Shown: positions 47,367 through 60,380, counted from the first letter of the stretch. The stretch is 64,000 nt of DNA from Odobenus rosmarus divergens (GCF_000321225.1 NW_004450459.1:628208-692207); one strand, 5' to 3'. The notes: generated by a model from the letters alone, not told the origin. Made by a program: numbers and translations.

Positions 47367-49183
47367 GTCCGAGGATAGCAAGATTTAGGTTTTATGAATG
47401 TGGAGGGCAGATTTGAAAGGATGCTTATAAAAACACTCAGCCCCTACTGGCCCCGCTTAGGTCTCCTTTCTGTTTCCCTCTGTCTCATTCTTTTCTGTAG
47501 GTCTCTGTTGCTCTCTTTTTCCTTTCCTATTTAGTTTTCGGCCATTCAGAGCATCTGTAGCACTAAGATTATAGACGACATAGGAAGGCAAGGACTTGGA
47601 GAATTACTCTTCCTTTTCTGTTATTTTATGGTTCTGTGGTTTATCCCTCCCTTTGCTTGTAGGAGGCAGCGGCTGGTAGGCTGAAACTCCCCCTGATTCA
47701 CCGGGGCGATTGTGAACAGCAAGTATAACCTCCCTGCTTTCTCAGCCGTGAAATAAAGACAGAAATGCTAACACCCGCCACAGGGCAACTCGGGAATGGT
47801 GGGTTATTTCAGGGCACGCGGAAAGCACAAGGCGCGGAGGGAACGCCAGAGCTTCCTAGCGGCACCGCATAACCCACTCCTCCTCGTTCCCCGTTTCTGC
47901 GCCCCTCCCCCCTTCCCCCGCAGGCTGTGCTGCCTAGGCCGTCCCGTGGGGTCTCCCCGGAGGTCGGTGGCATAGTGTGTGCGGGGCATTGCAGCTGGGC
48001 AACAGAGACGATGAATGCAAATAAGTGTAATGTGCTAGTAAAGGAAAATGCAAAGGGGCCCTGAGGCTGCGGTCTCTACCTCCTGGGAGCAAACCGAGCT
48101 TTTACCGGGAGCCTGTCATCTGAGCAGATTCCTCAAGTAAGAGTAGGATTTGCTGGGGGAGACGAGGGAGAGGTAGGGCGGCAGTGAGAGCCATGTGAGC
48201 AAAGGCACGGTGTGCGAGCGTGCACGCGCGTGTGTGTGTATGTGCCGCGTCGGTGTTGTAGCGGTTTGGGAAATGGCAGGTGACCAGTTACCTCAAGAGC
48301 AGAGGGGACGGAGCAAGGAGGGAGAGAAGGTGAGCTGAGGAAGGTCAAACGCCAGCTTAGACTTTTCCCTCCAGAAACGGGGAGGGAGGGTCTGAAGGAC
48401 CCGCGGTCAAATTTGCTTTCGGAAGATAACTCCCGTGTTGCTTTGGCCGATGGGACTGAGGCCGTGAAACTCGCCAGGGGCTGCTGAGCGTGACAGGGTC
48501 TGAGTGGGGACAGAGGACCCAGAGGAAGGAGAAAAATCATGATGTGGCAACGAAAAAATAATAACCGGCACCTGGTCTTGTTTTATAACGTGTTTCTGGG
48601 CTTATTGATGATATCAGGTTTTTTAAAGTTGTCTTTTGTTTTTTGTATTTACGGTATCCTCTGAATTCCATTTTCCCTTCGTTGTTTTTGATTTGCTTCC
48701 ACTCCTTCGTAGTGGGGCTCTCCTGAAACAGCCTGTGGCCCTTCTCCGTTTGCACAGTTCAAGGGCAAGGCACCGAAAACAGCTCCCAGAGTGTGTGGCC
48801 ACGGAAGAAGGGCAGAAGCTGTCCCCGGCTGCGCGCTGGCCGCTGGGGGGCATCCTGCTGGGAGCTGACTCTCACTGACAGCGTCCCAAGTGCAAGTACG
48901 TGCGGATCCTTTCTCTGAGGCCACTTTTCTGCTCCTGGGGATGTCTGGCTGTTGGCATCCTGGGTGCAGGGTAGGGAGTCCAGCCAGTCATTCCACAGAC
49001 TTGATTTCAGCCCCGAATTCTCCCGATGAGCGCTCTGAGGGAAGAGCTCCCTGGTCTCCTGCCTTGGCAGCGGTGACAGAGGTGGTTTACCTTGGCCGTG
49101 TGGGTAGTGAGACTCCACTTCCCGGCTTCTAACCTTTCTGCTTATTTCCAGGCTTATGCTGCCACCTCGTTTTTGTGGATCAA

Positions 49184-49645
49184 ATTGTGCCTCCCCCCCC
49201 CCCCCCCCGCCAAGATATGCTGAAGTCCTCACCCTGGTACCTGGGATGTGACCTTATTTGGAAATAGGGTCTTCGCAGATATAATCAGGTTAAGATGAAG
49301 TCATATTGGATTGGATGAGCCCTAAATCCAATGGCTGGTATCCTTATAAGAAGGCCATGGGAAGACACAGGGACACACAGACACGGGGGGGGGAATGTGA
49401 CAGAGGCAGAAATTGGAGTGATGCATCCAGAAGCCAAGTAATACCAACGATTTCTGGTAACCACCAGAAGCTAAGAGAAAGGCATGGAATAGGTTCTCTC
49501 TCAGAACCTCTAGAAGGTATCAACCCTGCCACACCTTGATTTTGAACATCTAGCCTCCAGAACTGTGAGACAATAGATTTCTGTTGTTGTAAGCCACCCA
49601 GTTTGCTGCACTTTGTGAGACAGCCCTAGGAAACTAACATACCCC
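49184..49645 (+). mobile_element. MLT1-type (ERVL-MaLR) LTR
   Basis: The order 'gatgtgaccttatttggaaa', 'tccttataagaaggccatgg', 'ggtaaccaccagaagctaag', 'agcctccagaactgtgagac' and 'gtaagccacccagtttgctg', then 'ccctaggaaactaacata', is that of a mammalian MaLR LTR in plus orientation. A run of 17 C sits near its start (about 49193-49209). No internal region flanks it. Confidence 0.8.
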
Positions 49646-50739
49646 CTCTTGGGGGTACTTGGCCCCTCCAAGTCCTGAGCCTCTCAGGAGTTCCTTCTGA
49701 AAGACAGATCAGCTCACTTCCGTCTGCAGACGTTCTGGGATGTTAGTTCCTTGCCAACCTTTAATATTTGAGGAGATCTTATGTCCTCTCACATTCTGTT
49801 GTCCTTGAGAGTTTGTTGTTGTTGTTTTTAAAGAAATACAACTTCATTATTTTGAATCACGCTTAATAGTTTTAAACAAGTCAATAAAATAAAAGGTGCT
49901 CATTTCAGAATTACCTCTTTTAGCAAAAAGTAAAAGAAAGTAGGTAATGACTGAATAAATTATGACAAGTCAACTGATTGGAATACCAGGCTGTTGTTTC
50001 AAAGGATAACATGAAAGTTATGATAGTAATGTGGATACATGTTAAGACATTATGTTACGTGACCAAGGCAGAAAACACTAGTGTCTCTGGGTAAATTCGT
50101 GTTTCTGTGTGGACAGTAGCATAAAGGGGCACCATAGAAAGAAGAGAATGTGAGGTCCTTACTTTTCCCAACAACCTGCTCTTAATAATTCAAGTATTCT
50201 GTAAGACAATATGTTTTCTCTACTGTGTTCCTTATTTCCTTCCAAGTCTTCGCTGGCGGAGTCCTTAACATCCTTACTTATAATAACAGTCTGTTCAAGG
50301 AAATCTAGGTTTTTTTTCTATTATGTTCCTCAAAAATTTTTCACCCTCTTTTCAATACCCAAGAAAGTTTATACCTTTTAAAAAATTCCTTTATTATTAT
50401 ATTAATGGAAGTCTCAGAAAGATGAGATAAACTAGTGAGGCCAGCCTCCCATCTTTTATTGACAATGTCAACCCACTTTGCAAGTGAAAGTGTTAGGTCA
50501 AGAACAGCTTAACATAACGTATTTCTGAGAGAATTTTCTATAGTAACCAGCTAAACAGAATCCATTAGCCCATTTGGCCTTTTAGGAATTGCTCTCCCTG
50601 GAATCTCTACTCTGGTCCCTGTATCCTCCCCTCTGAAGGAGTCAGGGTTTTATCTTATAAATGGGAGGTTTACAAAGGTAGAGCACTACTGGTTAGAATG
50701 GAATCACTTTTTACTTCCTCAGGGCAGTATCGTGAGAAA

Positions 50740-50965
50740 AAGCAGCAGATGAAGACAGAGAGGACTTGGATTTGAACTTCTGGCTCTATTCTGTATTAAC
50801 TGCTTCACTCGAATTAAGTCCATTAGCTTCTGTAGGTTTCACTTTCCTCATATGTTAAACTTAGACCATTAGACATTATAGGATCCAGAATGAAGTATTT
50901 TCTTCTTTCACAGTTAGAGTCAAATTAAACTGTGTCTGTAAATACAGTCAGTATTCAATAAATGT
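50740..50965 (+). repeat. MIR SINE
   Basis: 'gaggacttggatttgaactt', 'ctgtaggtttcactttcctc' and 'cagtcagtattcaataaatg' give the MIR order in plus orientation, well diverged. Confidence 0.65.
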
Positions 50966-51046
50966 CTGCTTTCTTAAACAATGTGCATAAGGATACCCCA
51001 TGTCTGTCAAGACTCTAATACCGAACTTCTTTTCCAAGTGCTCAGG

Positions 51047-51273
51047 CTGATAGAAGTCTTTTTTTATTTTATTTTATTTTATTTATTTATTTGACAGCGA
51101 GAGCTAGAGAGGACAAGCAGGGGGGACAGCAGAGGGAGAGGGAGAAGCAGGCTCCCTGCTGAGCGGGGAGCCCGATGCGGGGCTCGATCCCGGGACCCTG
51201 GGATCACGACCTGAGCCGAAGGCAGCCACTTAACTGACTGAGCCACCCAGGCGCCCCTCTGATAGAAGTCTTT
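51047..51273 (-). mobile_element. CAN SINE with 15-bp target-site duplication
   Basis: A full-length antisense copy with (TTTTA)n tail. The head reads 'gagccacccaggcgcccc' on the plus strand. A 15-bp direct repeat, ctgatagaagtcttt, lies at 51047-51061 and 51259-51273. It forms an inverted pair with the SINE 280 bases to its right. Confidence 0.95.
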
Positions 51274-51555
51274 AACTTCGTTTTAGATCCTGGCTAACAA
51301 AGTCAACTGTTGGGCTGCCATATTGTTTGGTGCATGAGGTTGAGAGCCTGGCTTTCTCTGGTCACATGGCCATCTAGCATCTGCTTGCTAGATGAGGCGA
51401 TGTGTCTTGAGTGATTTATTTCATATTTTTATGGCTGCAGCTCAGATAATTAAATATAAGAGTTGTGATGGCCAGGCATCCAGATAGTGCCTACTTGAAT
51501 TCTCTCAGGAAACATTTTGAGTAGTACAGAAGATTCTGTTTGGCAATAGCATAAT

Positions 51556-51782
51556 AAGAATGCTTTATGTTGGGGCGCCTGGGTGGCTCAGTCGTCAAGC
51601 GTCTGTCTTCGGCTCAGGTCATGATCCCAGGGTCCTGGGATCGAGCCCCGCACTGGGCTCCCTGCTCCGCGGGAAGCCTGCTTCTCCCTCTCCCACTCCC
51701 CCTGCTTGTGTTCCCTCTCTTGCTGTGACTCTCTTGTCAAATAAATAAATAAAATCTTAAAAAAAAAAGAATGCTTTATGTT
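51556..51782 (+). mobile_element. CAN SINE with perfect 16-bp target-site duplication (young)
   Basis: A full-length plus-strand copy starting ggggcgcctgggtggctcag, with intact B box, CT body and 'aaataaataaataaaatctt' tail. The direct repeat aagaatgctttatgtt is perfect at 51556-51571 and 51767-51782. The clean ends and body suggest a recent insertion. Confidence 0.96.
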
Positions 51783-53219
51783 TATCTCATGCGTCATTTC
51801 CCATGAGCTCAAGCAATGCTGACCTTCCAAATGCACATTAAATTGCAGAAATTTCGGAGAGGCACTTACAGTGCTAAAAACAATCTTTAAAAGAGGCCTT
51901 GATTCGTTTCCTGGTGGAAAAATGCAATTTTCCCTCTCTTTCTCTCTTCTGCCTTCCTGCTTTTCCTCTCTCTTTTCCTCATTTTCTGAAGAGATTCAAA
52001 GAAGATAGAGCCATGAAAAAGAGGTAAATCAGCTTTTAAAATATGCTTTCTAGAGGCACTGGGAAGCAACGTAAGACAACATTCCAGGCCTTCTATGGAC
52101 TTCAGTTAAGTCATTTTTAGCTTCATGATTCTCAAGCAGAAACACTTTCAAAAAGAGTTATTTATGCTGGTCAGCCTGATAAGGAAAAGTAGATCTTATC
52201 TTAAATTCTAGCTTCAAAGCCTTGTAAGGGAATATATTATCTTTTTTTTAACCAGATTCCAGCATTTTAATATGGATTCATCATGGCAGTTTTGAACTCA
52301 TAAAATGCACATGGATAAGAATAGATTAAGTGCTACTGTATGAAGAGCAGTTTTTTTCTTTTAAGAGTTGCATGGAATGAGACAAATTAAAGTCCATTTT
52401 ATTCACAAGAAAATGTACACAGAACTGGTTGCTTTATCAAGTCAAACTCAGTTTTGGAGGTGGAAAATTCTCTCTAAAATCAAACATCCTGGCACATCAG
52501 GTATTCAGGAAGAACTCTGAGATGTGGCCAAGGGTGTGAGATGCCTTCACCTGACACATACCATGCTCAGTGCAGGCAGCGACGTGAACTTGAATGCTGT
52601 TCTGTTAGTAAGTCCTGTCTGCCGTTCAGCACTTCCCTCTACACAGCACATGATTATCTGATGCTTGCAGTAGTGGTAACTGTTAGGAAATGTAGGATCT
52701 GAAAAGTCTTCTAAGTCAAAGAAAGATTACATTTTAATCATAACAAATTTAGCATGTTTTATTGTATTATAATTTGCATATGATTCAATATATGTTGAAA
52801 TCACATGTATACAATGAACAACATAAGTTCTTGAAATCCATATATATATATGTGCTAGCTCTCTCTATTAACACGAATATTAAAATAACTAGAAGACCAT
52901 ATTTTCTGCCAATGCTGGATAAAAGAAAATTTCATGTATTTCTTGGTTGAAAAAGTCAAAGCCCTGAAAAATTCATGGCTATAAACTGGCCTTTTTATAT
53001 TAGAATTAAGGGCCAATTCAACCATGATGAGAACTAAACCACTTTCTAAAAAGATACCATAGGCCATATACTTTGGATTATGGGCAGGAATAGAACAGTG
53101 CACATTCTGATGAAAGGTTTTATATATTTATAGATGATAATTTAACGTGACGTTATAAACCCTACTTCACACGTTCCGCTGATTGTAATTAATTCTGTGG
53201 TGCTGCACCCATCATGCAT

Positions 53220-53690
53220 TCCTCCGTTTCTTCATTCATGTGTTCCACAAACTTTCACTGAGCAGTTCGAATGTGCTAGGCCCTGAGCTGGGTACCAGGA
53301 ATATGATGGTCCCCAGAAACTAGTCTCCTGGGGAAGGGAGCCAGCCAGCCAACCACTCACAATACAGAGTGTTATGTGTGGTTCTGAAGAGACAGACGGA
53401 GTGCCACAGAAATATCGAGGGGGAGTAAAGGTTTTCCAGGAGAAAGGAGCGGGAGGGAGCACAGAAAAGGCAAGGGAAGAGGGACAAAAAGGCTGGGAGT
53501 CCTGTGCTTTGGGACAAAGGGTGCCTGGCTCAGGAAGCAGGTAGGGCGCCAGCAGAGGAAGCCAAGAGGCAGGGGGCCTCAGAAAAGGTGGCCCTGAAAC
53601 TCCAAAGTGAGGGATCCAGAAGGGATCTTACAGATGGTGCCAGTCACCCAAGGTTTTTAAGCAGGGGCGCCATGATCCAGTTTTTTTAAA
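53220..53690 (+). repeat. L2 LINE 3' fragment
   Basis: 'ttcattcatgtgttccacaa', 'gaatgtgctaggccctgagc', 'gctgggtaccaggaatatga' and later 'ggtttttaagcaggggcgcc' with 'atgatccag' follow the order of the ancient LINE2 3' region. The GA-rich middle is decayed. Confidence 0.55.
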
Positions 53691-54239
53691 GGAAGATCAC
53701 CGGCAAAAGTTCGGAGGACAGGCCGTCGCGGAGGGGTGTTTTTGAAACTACCTAAAACTGGCACTTTCAAATGTTCACATTTCTCTGCCATTCATAGCTG
53801 ACTGATTGGACATGAAAAATTTTGAAGTAAACAGGTTTTACTATCAGCACTCAGCTTTGGGTATAATATATGTGACAAGGACAATATTTTGAAAATATTA
53901 AACCCATGTGTTTTTGTTCTGCTTGATTCGTCACGCCTGTGGCTCTGCGCCCATTAACTCAGTAGGCTCCCCTCCTGCAGGCAAATGGCGGTTCCCCTCA
54001 GAAACAGCAAGCTGTCATCATTCAGCGTTGAGAGACTATAACCCTGAAAGCCAGCTTTGTGTGGTGAGAGAGGAGGTGTCTAAATCCCAGAATTCTCCTT
54101 TACCTATTAAGAACCAAATCTGGCTAAGTCAGATCATCCAGTCTGACCACAAAGCTCTAGTGCAGACGGCACAGGGGAGACCATATAAGGGTAGTTCCCA
54201 TCAGACAAGAAAAAAGAAGTAAAAAAACTTTCCACTGTC

Positions 54240-54335
54240 GGGGCCAGAGATGGGGGCAGGGGCAGGGGAGGGGGAAAGAGAGAGGAGAGAAAGAGGGAAT
54301 GAGAGAGACAGAAAGAGGGGGTGGTGGTGAGAAAG
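54240..54335. repeat. Purine-rich (GGGA/GAGA) tract
   Basis: About 95 bases almost entirely G and A on the plus strand, with local gagagaga and gggggaaa runs. Confidence 0.85.
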
Positions 54336-55032
54336 GGAAAATGAGAAGTGAGGGTCTTGGCTCCCTGTTTCTTGGGGGACAAAGCCTTGGGGGAGGTCAC
54401 GGGAGGGCTTGTCTCTTGAATCTCAGGGCTTAATTCAGGAAAATGACAGAATTTTCCTAGAACAAGTTGGCATTGCCCTCCGACAGCTTATTAGAAAGGA
54501 CAGAGGAAGCTGTGTGGACTGCAGGGTGAGGAGAAAGGAGCTGGGAGTTCATGGGTGGCCCATAGGAGCTGAGCACTGGACAGGAGAAGCACCTGACGAG
54601 ATCACAAGGAAAGGTGAGCTTCCCTGGCCCCAGATGCAGCTGGGGAGAAGAAATAGCTCTGGTTGGGAACTATTCACATTTCAGTCCCTCCCAGTTTTAA
54701 CCAGAAAAAATTATGATATTTTAATTGTCAAGTTTAAGGACCAGTCCTTGACTGCCTCCCCTCCCCCCCATCACTAGGAAAAGGTGGAGCCAGATGGATT
54801 AATTATAAAGACTGTAGGAAGTTATTTCTCTCTCTCTCTTTCTCGAGTTTTTTGAATTACACATGCTGTCATTCCTTGTAAACACAAGTAAGAAATTAGC
54901 CCCAACTACTTCTTCCTCTCATCTACAAGAATACTAAATATTGTAGAGAAAACATTTATAGAAAACTGATTTGGGTGGTGTCCTTTTTTTAAAAAGTATC
55001 TGATGAAATCATTCTTCTTTGTATCCACATTT

Positions 55033-55256
55033 TATTCCTTGTAGATTTTTTTTAAAGATTTTATTTATTTATTTGAGAGAGAGAGAATGAGAGAGAGAGC
55101 GCAAGAGGGAAGAGGGTCAGAGGGAGAAGCAGACTCCCCGCTCAGCAGGGAGCCCGATGTGGGATTCAATCCCAGGACTCCAGGATTATGACCTGAGCCG
55201 AAGGCAGTGGCTTAACTAACCGAGCCACCCAGGCGCCCTATTCCTTGTAGATTTTT
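55033..55256 (-). mobile_element. CAN SINE with 18-bp target-site duplication
   Basis: A full antisense copy: T-rich tail side, long GA-rich body, 'gggattcaatcccaggactc' and 'gagccacccaggcgccc'. The direct repeat tattccttgtagattttt is perfect at 55033-55050 and 55239-55256. Confidence 0.95.
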
Positions 55257-55551
55257 AAGAGGAGATGTATTACATTCTAACTAGTCACTCCATAGCTCAT
55301 TACTTATTCTTTTTTAAAAAATTAGACACAAGGCATGAGCCATCTGGGGAATATGAAATTGTTCTTAAAGAACTTTTTAAAAAGTCCAGAAAAAATGTCT
55401 TAGCACGTTACATCCTCTTTTCCAATTTATCAATTCTAATTCCCAGTCTTGACAATTTTAATTATATTTTAAAGATTCTTTTCTCCTTTCTTTCAGAGAG
55501 CTTATTAATAATTGCATTGAGTGAATGTATTTTCCAAAACAACGATTACAA

Positions 55552-55612
55552 AAGTTAAAAATAGAGCTACCCTAGGACCCAGAAATTGCACTACTAGGGA
55601 TTTATCCAAAGG
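55552..55612 (+). mobile_element. Short internal L1 ORF2 fragment
   Basis: About 60 bases ('agctaccctaggacccagaa', 'attgcactactagggattta') nearly identical to 57330-57390 in the larger L1 to the right. Neither L1 end is present, so it is either a deletion remnant or a duplicated piece. Confidence 0.7.
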
Positions 55613-56929
55613 CAGAAAAAAAGTCAAAAGCTACTGTAATCAGAACATCAGAAGGTCTGCCTGTTGCAGGAACCCCATGGCATTTTTATAAAGAGGCAAT
55701 ACTCTTGCAGAATTTTTCTGCAGGAAAATGGAGAAGGAGACAGGGAATTATTCTGGCTAGATCCTGTCCAGGTCAAGCCCTTCGGCAATATCTGTGAAAA
55801 AAGCCACCCCCAAATCAAGAACCTGTTTGGGATGGGCTGAAAATCTGATCATGTTCATAATAAAAATTAAATCCCTCAACCCTTAACAACAGAAGATTTA
55901 TAACGCCTCTGTGCATCATTGAAATTCTAGGTACACTGAGGTTTGATTAAGTCGCGAATGAAAACAAAGGGCAGAAATGTCGCTTGCTGTTGCAAAGAGA
56001 GGCTCAGTGTGACATTGCTACATCAGGTTTTCTGTTTATCCCTAAGGCTGGTGCAGCAGTGACTTCAAAGTTTGATGGTGTCTTTTTTTTTTTCTTTTTC
56101 TTCTTTCTTTCTTTCTATTTTTTCTCCCTCTGAAGATGTTGAGCAGCAGGCTAATGGATCCCCAGCAGGGTGCAAAGACAGCAGAAAGCACAGGAATCAG
56201 ATGTCAATGTGTTCCTTCAAGATACCCTGCCAGGACAGAGCTAACTAACCAGGCTTTAGTCTTCTCTTGGGGCACACGCTCTGATGCTTCCCTGCCCACT
56301 CTTGACTTCCTATATGCTTCCTGATTAAAACGTTGTCACAGATAAATCATGACTCTGCCTGTTAGGACCATTTTCTACTTTCTTTAACGAACAGTTTGGA
56401 GCCATCAGATTAAAAAGATGAGCAAGTTCTGGAGAATTATATACTCACATGTAAATATATGTATACAAGTGTGTCATATCTCCCAACTCTATAACTAGTC
56501 ATGGATCTGGGAGTGTTCTCTGCACGCTTCCTCCCTATGCACTGCTTTGTTTATATATTTTTATATATTTTCGGTCAGTCACTTCCAGTCAGTCACTGGA
56601 TTACTTAGGTAACTTCCTAATGAATAGATTTTAGGAGGATTGGAGGAGTTAGCCTGGTTTTCCTTCAACATAGGCACTAATTGGTTGGAAATTGAAGTTG
56701 TCTCAGAGATGAGTTTCAATTTTAAATGCAGCGGGCATCCAAAATGTAGTTTGTGGGAGTTCCCACCTAGGCACATAAAATGTGCCTTCAGGCTCCTGAG
56801 ACTAGTGATAATCTGCCCTTGGCTCAGAGGGACATAACTCAGCAAACTGGAGTGAACAAGGAAAGTGCTTGATCTATTTTCATATTTGACAAGCACAACC
56901 TTTTCAAAACCATGAAGTGAAACCAATTT

Positions 56930-57895
56930 ACCCAGTGAAAGTCAAGGAAGTCAAACAGCAACCTACGGAATGGGAGAAGATAATTGCAAATGTCTTATCA
57001 GATAAAGGGCTAGTATCTAAAATCTATAAAGAACTTATCAAACTCAACACCCAAAAAGCAAAAAGACATAAACAGACATTTCTCCAAAGAAGACATCCAA
57101 ATGGCCAACAGACACATGAAAATGTGCTCAACATCACTTGGCATCAGGGAAATACAAATCAAAACCCCAGGGAGTTACCACCTCACACCAGTCAGAATGG
57201 CTAAAATTAACAAGTCAGGAAACGACAGATGTTGGCGGGGATGCGGAGAAAGGGGAACCCTTTTACACTGTTGGTGGGAAAGCAAGCTGGTGCAGCCACT
57301 CTGGAAAACAGTATGGAGGTTCCTCAAAAGTTAAAAACAGAACTACCCTAGGACCCAGAAATTGCACTACTAGGGATTTATCCAAAGGATACAAACATAG
57401 TGATTCAAAGAGGCACCTGCACCCCAATGTTATAAAGCAGCAATGTCTATAATAGCCAAACTACGGAAAGAGCCCAGATGTCTACAATGGAATACTACTC
57501 AGCCATCAAAAAGAACGAAATCTTGCCACTTGCAACAATGAGGATGGAACTAGAGGGTATTATGCTAAGCAAAATAAGTCAGAGAAAGACAAATACTATA
57601 TGATTTCACTCATGTGTGGAATTTAAGAAACAAAACAGATGAACATAGAGGAAGGGAAGGAAAAATAAAATAAGACAAAAACAGAGAGGGAGGCAAACCA
57701 CAGAGACCCTTAAGTCTAGGAAACAAACTGAGGGTTGCTGGAGGGGAGGGGAAGAGGGTGAGTGGGTGATGGGCATACTTATTGTAATGAGCACTGGGTG
57801 TTGTAAGCAACTGAGGAATCACTAAATTCTACTTCTGAAACTAATAATACAGTATATGTTAATTAAATTGAATTTAAATAAAAAATTAAAAGAAA
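56930..57895 (+). mobile_element. L1 ORF2 C-terminal part and 3' UTR, 5'-truncated
   Basis: The plus strand keeps ORF2 tail phrases in order ('ggaatgggagaagataattg', 'caaatggccaacagacacat', 'gttggtgggaaagcaagctg', 'gagggtattatgctaagcaa') followed by 3' UTR ('gatgggcatacttattgtaa', 'gagcactgggtgttgtaagc') and an A-rich end near 57880. The reading frame is split by shifts, so no retrotransposition activity is possible. Confidence 0.9.
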
Positions 57896-58720
57896 AAAGC
57901 TGTCCTAAAACCATATTTGTATCTACTGCTCATCTGCACCTCCACCCCTGCTTCCAAATTCCATCCGTATTCTGCCATTCAGTCCTCCGCCCCAGTGCTT
58001 CCGTTAGCTTCCGCCCTCGCTGGAGGGCATCTCTGCACCCTGCTCCCGGCACAGGGATTCCAGCTCTCTCCGCATCGGTTTGTCTCAGGTGCCCCACGAG
58101 GCTTCTTGCCACTCAAACTGCTCCACCTTGGGGGTCAGGGCCCTGGCCATGAAAAGGAACATTCTCTGTCTCATATGTACTATTCTGTACCCTTTTGTCT
58201 TATGCCCAGACTGACCTAGCAAGGCCACCCTGGATTCCTATGCTCTAGAATTCAGACCATGTCATTTCAGATCAATCCCTTTTTGGGATGCCTGCCACCT
58301 GCATACTTTCCCATTTGCTTTCTATCCTCTCAGACTCTTCATTATTGCATGTTCATGTTCAAAACCCCAAACTGTTCAGGCATTTCGGCAACAACCTGAG
58401 TTCCTGCAGACATTTGCCTCAGTACCTAATGTCACATCAATGGCGTTCCTTGCTTGGTGAGTTGTTTCGTCAAGGTTTTGTATCTTTGCACTAACGGTGA
58501 TTCCTGCCCACTGACGAATTCCATTTTCACTCTGGGAGCGTGACAGTTAATGTCAGCTTACCCAGTTAAATAACAGTCAACCCCCAGGCCTCCAACTGCG
58601 TGAGATGGAACAAAATAGGGACTCTCAGAGAGGATACTTAAAATTGCTCAACAAAGTTTCAGTTTGAGGGCTTTTTGAAATATTGGTTTCAAAGACTTAT
58701 AAAGAATTTACAAATAAAAT
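57896..58720. other. C/T-rich intronic stretch, no gene recognised
   Basis: Between the L1 and the next SINE lies C/T-rich sequence (57910-58400) of the kind seen in ancient repeats, then unique DNA. No coding feature can be supported. Confidence 0.4.
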
Positions 58721-58740
58721 CTGTTATTTTTATTTGTTCA

Positions 58741-58950
58741 CTTAGTTGTTTGTTATTATTTTTAAAAGAGAGAGCAAGCAGGGGCAGGGGAGGGAGGAGG
58801 GGCAGAGGGAGAGGGAGAGAGAGAATCTCAAGCAGACTTCCTGCTGAGCGTGGAGCCCAACATGGGACTTGCTCTCACAACCTTGAGATCATGACCTGAG
58901 CCAAAATTAAGAGTCGGATGCTCAACCGACTGAGCCAGCCAGGTGCCCCT
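58741..58950 (-). mobile_element. CAN SINE, older copy
   Basis: An antisense SINE with GA-rich body, 'catgacctgagccaaaatta' and 'ccgactgagccagccaggtg' followed by cccc (reverse complement of the head). It is more diverged than the copies at 51 kb. A possible target repeat around tgttattttt lies on both sides. Confidence 0.85.
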
Positions 58951-60342
58951 CTGTGTTATTTTTAAAAATAAGTGATGGTAAGACATTCAAAAATGAGCAT
59001 GATTTTCATGCTTTGTTAACTAAGAAGACATAGCAGCAGAAATGAACATGACCTTTTATAAACAGCTCCTCCACATCCCTCTTTACAATGCTAAGATTCT
59101 CTCCATAGTTTAATAAGAAAAGATTGTGGAAGAAATATCCAGCAGAGGTGGAATGGATGGTAGAAAGTCCACTACACCAAAACCGAGACCACAGATGTGT
59201 GGGACACAACTCTAGCTTGGTGGGAGTGTCACTTAAAACTTCTATATGTTAATTTTCTGTGGCTAAAAATAGCAGGAGTATCTAACCTCACACATAGGTA
59301 GTAAAGCAAAACAGATGTGGAAAATCAGGAATGATAGGTAATGTGATCTGGTAATATTACTCCCTAAATTCGGGAAAGTGCTATTTTCAGTTTAAATTCA
59401 AGCAGCTTCCTTTTTAACCTGAAGATTTCAAAGTATTTAATAGGAAGTATAAAATAAGCTCAAATGATTGTGAATCAGTACCAAAACAATGAAATTAGCA
59501 TGGAAAAGCACATGAGAATCCTTTCCAGCATTTACTATAACTAATCACATAGGAAGGCTGTGTGGACTTTGGGTCCATTCCAAAGTAGCTTTGCAAACTA
59601 ATACCAAAAATGTACCAGCCCTGCAATTGCAAGTCTACATCCTCCTAAGCTTTACCCACAGTAAAAGGAATTTCTTCATGGCAAGAATTCATCCCATTTA
59701 TTGCATAACTGTGCACAGGAAACTGAATAAATTATACATAATTCAACATGGGTAGTCAAGGTGAATTTAGCAAAGCAAGATATATCTGACCCAACAGCTG
59801 TAGGCTTCGTACCTGGGCCGCCAGCATATGCAGAGATACCAGAGAAGCAAGGATGGGAGGAGCGGACAGGAAGAAAAGGGAGTTAAGGATCCTCTTATAA
59901 TAAAGTACACATCACTCCTGATTTTTTTCGCCCAATCTTTCATTATTAAACAAAAGAACATTATGTGCTGTTATAACTAAAATAATCTATCTTAGATTAT
60001 TTTAAAACTTGGTCTCATTTTTATGCTATCATGTATTTAATGGTTAACATAAAACAAAGGAATTTATTTTTGGTGTTTATAGTCACTGATAAGTTACATT
60101 TCCATCTTCAAGACAGTATTCTAGATTTTTTTTTTTTTTTTTAGCGTAACGTGACAGGGCTCAGCAGCTCCTAAAAGTGCTGAAAACGAAGTGGTAGATA
60201 AGCCTGAAACTTAATAGTTGTGAGGTCCTTAAAAAACAATACTGTGTTTTTAACGGAGTTACACAGAGTGAGAAACTAAAGTGATTTTGCTTTCCCTGCG
60301 TGTGTTTCTCAGTCTGAAGTTAGAAAAGCAGCTCAGTCTGAT

Positions 60343-60380
60343 TGAGTTCTTTACCCCCTGGGTAGGGGGTAAAGAACTCA
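60343..60380. repeat. Perfect 17-bp inverted repeat with 4-base loop
   Basis: The arm tgagttctttaccccct (60343-60359) and its exact reverse complement (60364-60380) are separated by gggt. This is a strong potential hairpin or cruciform in the PDE11A intron. It is not part of a repeat family I recognise. Confidence 0.95.

Noticed and set aside
47640..49150. Possible CpG-island gene in the GC-richer part of the intron
   Set aside because: Several open frames exist on both strands, but none shows recognisable protein sequence, splice sites or a consistent CpG-dense core.
56917..57452. Overlapping plus-strand open frames
   Set aside because: They are frame-shifted parts of a truncated L1 ORF2, not host genes.
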